16,252 nucleotides of DNA from Falsiroseomonas sp044341625 (GTDB taxonomy: Bacteria; Pseudomonadota; Alphaproteobacteria; Acetobacterales; Acetobacteraceae), in contig JBIIRI010000082.1 of assembly GCA_044341625.1 (NCBI GenBank), forward strand, positions 1 through 16,252, in the 5' to 3' direction. Below the pieces are notes generated by a model. It worked only from the letters and a program-made list of their open reading frames with translations. It was not told the origin of the DNA and searched no databases. The translations under genes and the position numbers were made by a program. This document shows positions 14,086 to 16,252 of this stretch, piece after piece (the stretch's first letter is position 1; each line of letters opens with the position of its first letter).

Positions 14086-15110
14086 TCGACGGCCTGCGGC
14101 TGGGGCTGCGGCCGCACCGGGGCCGGGACGGTCGCATCCCGCGCGGCCGGGCCATGCGCTTCCCGCACCACGCCCTGCGGCTTGCCGTTGGCCGAGAGGA
14201 AGGCGCGGCCGACATATTCGCCGAGCACGCCGAGGATCAGGAACTGCACGCCCGCGATCAGCAGCGTCACCGTCATCATCGACGCCCAGCCGGATGGCGT
14301 GACGCCGATCAGCGCCTCCACGATCACCAGCAGCGCGCCGAGGATGCCGAGGATGCCCATCGCGACGCCGGCCACGATCGCCAGGCGCAGCGGCAGGACA
14401 GAGAAATTGGTCGCGAGGTTGAGCCACAGCAGAACCAGCCGCTTCAGCGTGTAGTTGCTGCGCCCCTCGGCGCGCGGCAGGTGCTTCACCTCGATGCTGT
14501 CGAGCCGCTGGGTCACCTGCATCAGCAGCCCGTCCACATACGGGTAGGGGCCGCGATAGTTGGTGACCTGCCGCACCGCCAGCGCCGACATGCAGCGGAA
14601 GGACGACAAATAGAGGCCCTTCGGCTTGTCCAGCAGCAGATCGGCGACGCCGTTGGCGAAGCGGCTGCCGAGGTTGCGCCAGCCTTCATGTTCCTTCTTG
14701 GCGTAGCGCGTATAGACCACGTCCCAGCCGCCCTTGCGGGCATGGTCGTAGAGCTTCACGACCTCCTCCGGCGGGTTCTGGAGGTCGTCGTCCATCGTGA
14801 TGACATAGGCCCCGCGCGCATGGCGCAGCCCGGTCATCACTGCATTGTGCTCGCCGAAGTTGCGCGCGTGCTCGATATAGGTCAGCGGCACGGTAGCTGT
14901 CGGCAGCAGGGCGCGGCAGACATCGCCCGAATTGTCGGGGCTGCCATCATTCACCAGCACGATCTCGATCCCGCCTTCCGGCCGCAGCGCGGACAGGGCG
15001 GCGACGAGCGCGCCGACGGTCGCGGCGCCGCGATAGACCGGCACCACGATGGACAGGCCGACCGCGTCTTGGGGCGGGCCTTGGATCTCGGTCACGTTGG
15101 GCGTCTCCAT
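14082..15110 (-). CDS. Family 2 glycosyltransferase, ArnC/GtrB/DPM1-like
   Basis: Inner-membrane enzyme expected to move a sugar from a nucleotide donor to undecaprenyl phosphate on the cytoplasmic face. The 342-residue product has the GT-A domain first: SIVVPVYRGA (20-29), VNDGSPDNS, ARNFGEHNAVMTG and the metal-binding DDDLQNPPEEV (107-117), very like ArnC. Two membrane hairpin helices follow (about 236-268 and 277-300), then a Pro/Gln-rich tail. ATG 15110 overlaps the methyltransferase stop (TGATG); GTG 15113 would overlap it as GTGA and add one residue. No separate ribosome-binding site is seen, consistent with coupled translation. Middle gene of a three-gene operon; the sugar cannot be inferred. 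Confidence 0.9.
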   Translation of the reverse strand: METPNVTEIQGPPQDAVGLSIVVPVYRGAATVGALVAALSALRPEGGIEIVLVNDGSPDNSGDVCRALLPTATVPLTYIEHARNFGEHNAVMTGLRHARGAYVITMDDDLQNPPEEVVKLYDHARKGGWDVVYTRYAKKEHEGWRNLGSRFANGVADLLLDKPKGLYLSSFRCMSALAVRQVTNYRGPYPYVDGLLMQVTQRLDSIEVKHLPRAEGRSNYTLKRLVLLWLNLATNFSVLPLRLAIVAGVAMGILGILGALLVIVEALIGVTPSGWASMMTVTLLIAGVQFLILGVLGEYVGRAFLSANGKPQGVVREAHGPAARDATVPAPVRPQPQPQAVE

Positions 15111-15910
15111 CACGGGCGCGTCGCCAGCATCAGCACGGATCCGCCGGCCGGCACCTTCAGGCCGAGGCGCGCGAGGCGCCGTTCGGCGTCCGACACGCCA
15201 TGCAGCACCGCATCGACCCAGGGCGGGAATTCAGCCACGTCGGAAGGCGCGTCCGGCCCGCGGCTGAGCACCTTCCGCTGCAGCGCCATCAGCGGCAGCA
15301 ACAGGCCGTTCCAGTAGCGCCCATCGATGGCGGCGAAGCCCGCTGCCTCCAGCAGCCTGGCGGCGCCGCCGCGGGTGAAGCGGCGGGCATTGTGCACGCG
15401 GACGTCATGCGCGCTCCGCATCCATTCATAGGCGGGCAGGTTCAGCACCAGCGTCCCGCCGGGCCTCAGCACGCGATGCAGCTCCGCCAGCGCCCGTTCG
15501 GGCGTGACGCTGGCGTGGCAGATCACATCGATGCTGATCGCAGCGCCGAAGCTGGCATCGGCGAAGGGCAGGCCATTCGCATCGCCCGCCGTCACCGGCC
15601 GGCCCGATTTCGCCGCCGCCCGCCGCGCCGCATCGGCCAGGTAATCGAGCCCCACCGCGTCAAGCTCCGGCATCTCGGCGCGCAGCCGCCGCAGCAGCCC
15701 GCCCGTGCCACAGCCGGCATCGAGCAGCTTCCCGCCCGGGCCTGGCCGCTCCCGCAGCGCATCGAGGATCCGGGCATGGGCGGCGCGATACCACCACATG
15801 CCGTCCTCGGCCGCATCCATCAGGTCGTATTCGGCGCGTTCCACAGGCGTCTTGTGCCGTCCGGCCATGGCAAGGGCAAGGCAGGGACGCGGCGGGGGCG
15901 CGGCAGGCAT
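15110..15910 (-). CDS. Class I SAM-dependent methyltransferase
   Basis: Rossmann-fold methyltransferase of unknown substrate. In the 266-residue product, motif I is LLDAGCGTG (62-70), the acidic residue of strand 2 is in VGLDY (87-90; Asp89), AGDANGLPF (108-116) follows, and ISIDVICHASV leads to HRVLRPGGTLVLN, the standard order. The segment AEDGMWWYRAAHARIL before motif I is often seen in small methyltransferases beside glycosyltransferases. ATG 15910 is chosen because GGAAGG lies at 15915-15920; ATG 15868 (residue 15) would remove a poorly conserved-looking Pro-rich start but lacks such a site. First gene of the operon; its stop overlaps the glycosyltransferase start. It may methylate a sugar or lipid carrier product. 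Confidence 0.85.
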   Translation of the reverse strand: MPAAPPPRPCLALAMAGRHKTPVERAEYDLMDAAEDGMWWYRAAHARILDALRERPGPGGKLLDAGCGTGGLLRRLRAEMPELDAVGLDYLADAARRAAAKSGRPVTAGDANGLPFADASFGAAISIDVICHASVTPERALAELHRVLRPGGTLVLNLPAYEWMRSAHDVRVHNARRFTRGGAARLLEAAGFAAIDGRYWNGLLLPLMALQRKVLSRGPDAPSDVAEFPPWVDAVLHGVSDAERRLARLGLKVPAGGSVLMLATRP

Positions 15911-15914
15911 GCCG

Positions 15915-15920
15915 CCTTCC
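15915..15920 (-). promoter_or_regulatory. Ribosome-binding site favouring the longer methyltransferase start
   Basis: On the minus strand GGAAGG stands 4 nt before ATG 15910, whereas the alternative ATG 15868 is preceded by pyrimidine-rich DNA. Spacing is a little short, so this is moderate support. Confidence 0.4.
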
Positions 15921-16008
15921 GCCCCCTGCCGGCGCTTTCCCTGGCGCCCCTGCCCTTGCCGCCGCCGCCGCGCGCCCCGAGGATACGGGGGTTGCCGTCA
16001 CGCCCAGG

Positions 16009-16252
16009 ATGAAACCGCCGCACCCCCTTCCCGCGCCCGGGGACGCCGAGCCGCCAGCGGCCCAGGCCGCCGCGGCGCTCCCCCTGCCCCAGGCCGCCGC
16101 CACGCTGGCGCCGCCGGGCCTGCGCACGCGCGTGCTGCGGCTGCTGGCCCTGGCGCCGGCGGCGGCCTTCGCGCTGATGGTGCTCGCCCCGCCGCTCAAC
16201 CACGATGTCGCGGCGATCCTGAACTTCGCCGAGCGCTGGATCGCGGGCGACC
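16009..16252 (+). CDS. N-terminus of a probable polytopic glycosyltransferase (GT39/ArnT-like), cut by the window edge
   Basis: The frame is open from ATG 16009 to the right edge (81 codons). It starts with a Pro/Ala-rich cytoplasmic segment (1-36), then RTRVLRLLALAPAAAF and a first membrane span (about 44-61), then PLNHDVAAILNFAERWIAGD. A first span followed at once by an (N/D)HD... loop and an AERWLxG helix recalls bacterial membrane mannosyl/aminoarabinosyl-transferases that use polyprenyl-phosphate sugars. This is family resemblance from a short fragment; catalytic domain and length cannot be seen. No strong ribosome-binding site precedes the ATG. It is divergent from the methyltransferase operon, with a 98-bp gap. 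Confidence 0.5.
   Translation, partial: MKPPHPLPAPGDAEPPAAQAAAALPLPQAAATLAPPGLRTRVLRLLALAPAAAFALMVLAPPLNHDVAAILNFAERWIAGD

Noticed and set aside
14154..15317. Plus-strand open frame opposite the glycosyltransferase and methyltransferase
   Set aside because: Antisense to genes with clear motifs; composition rich in His, Gln, Arg and Asp.
1..16252. CRISPR arrays, tRNA/rRNA genes, phage or IS genes, toxin-antitoxin or defence systems
   Set aside because: No regularly spaced repeats, no cloverleaf-like sequence, no transposase, integrase or toxin-like reading frame was seen on either strand.

Overview
The window is high-GC, gene-dense chromosomal DNA. It most resembles an alphaproteobacterium of the Rhodospirillales/Acetobacteraceae type (for example Roseomonas-like). 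The pointers are the very high G+C, the style of the ETF-ubiquinone oxidoreductase and uracil-DNA glycosylase proteins, a divergent ubiH / glnK-amtB arrangement, and a full-length four-TM FtsK. The taxon is inferred from protein style and gene order; no marker gene settles it. Almost everything is core housekeeping. I see no phage genes, insertion sequence, CRISPR array, tRNA or rRNA.

Layout: (1) 2-151, the tail of a probable radical SAM protein. (2) 152-475, a gene-free stretch holding a direct repeat and a REP/MITE-like palindromic element. (3) 476-2222, etfQO on the minus strand, divergent from a family-4-like uracil-DNA glycosylase (2222-3028) that contains no cysteine. (4) 3154-5026, a secreted soluble lytic transglycosylase closed by a perfect 18-bp hairpin. 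(5) 5100-5639, moaB, convergent with (6) ubiH (5661-6941, minus). (7) 7079-8873, glnK-amtB behind a sigma-54-type -24/-12 element, followed by two strong hairpins. (8) 9031-9444, arfB; 9645-10187, a secreted fasciclin-domain protein. (9) 10286-13715, ftsK and a membrane-anchored alpha/beta hydrolase only 1 nt downstream. (10) 13735-15910, a minus-strand overlapping operon: SAM methyltransferase, ArnC/GtrB-like glycosyltransferase, and a small EamA/SMR-type membrane protein. (11) 16009-end, the start of a probable multi-membrane-span glycosyltransferase, divergent from that operon.

Functional links: EtfQO and UbiH both bear on the ubiquinone pool. GlnK and AmtB form the classic nitrogen-sensing pair, PII protein plus ammonium channel, under probable NtrC/RpoN control. 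The right-hand operon with the gene at the edge resembles a polyprenyl-phosphate-sugar system: a transferase loads a sugar on the lipid, a small flippase moves it, and a large membrane transferase delivers it. The final acceptor is unknown.

I did not find a clearly new multi-gene system. The best leads are the cysteine-free UDG, the right-edge glycolipid cassette, the ftsK leader hairpin that would cover its ribosome-binding site, and several compact palindromes in promoter regions.
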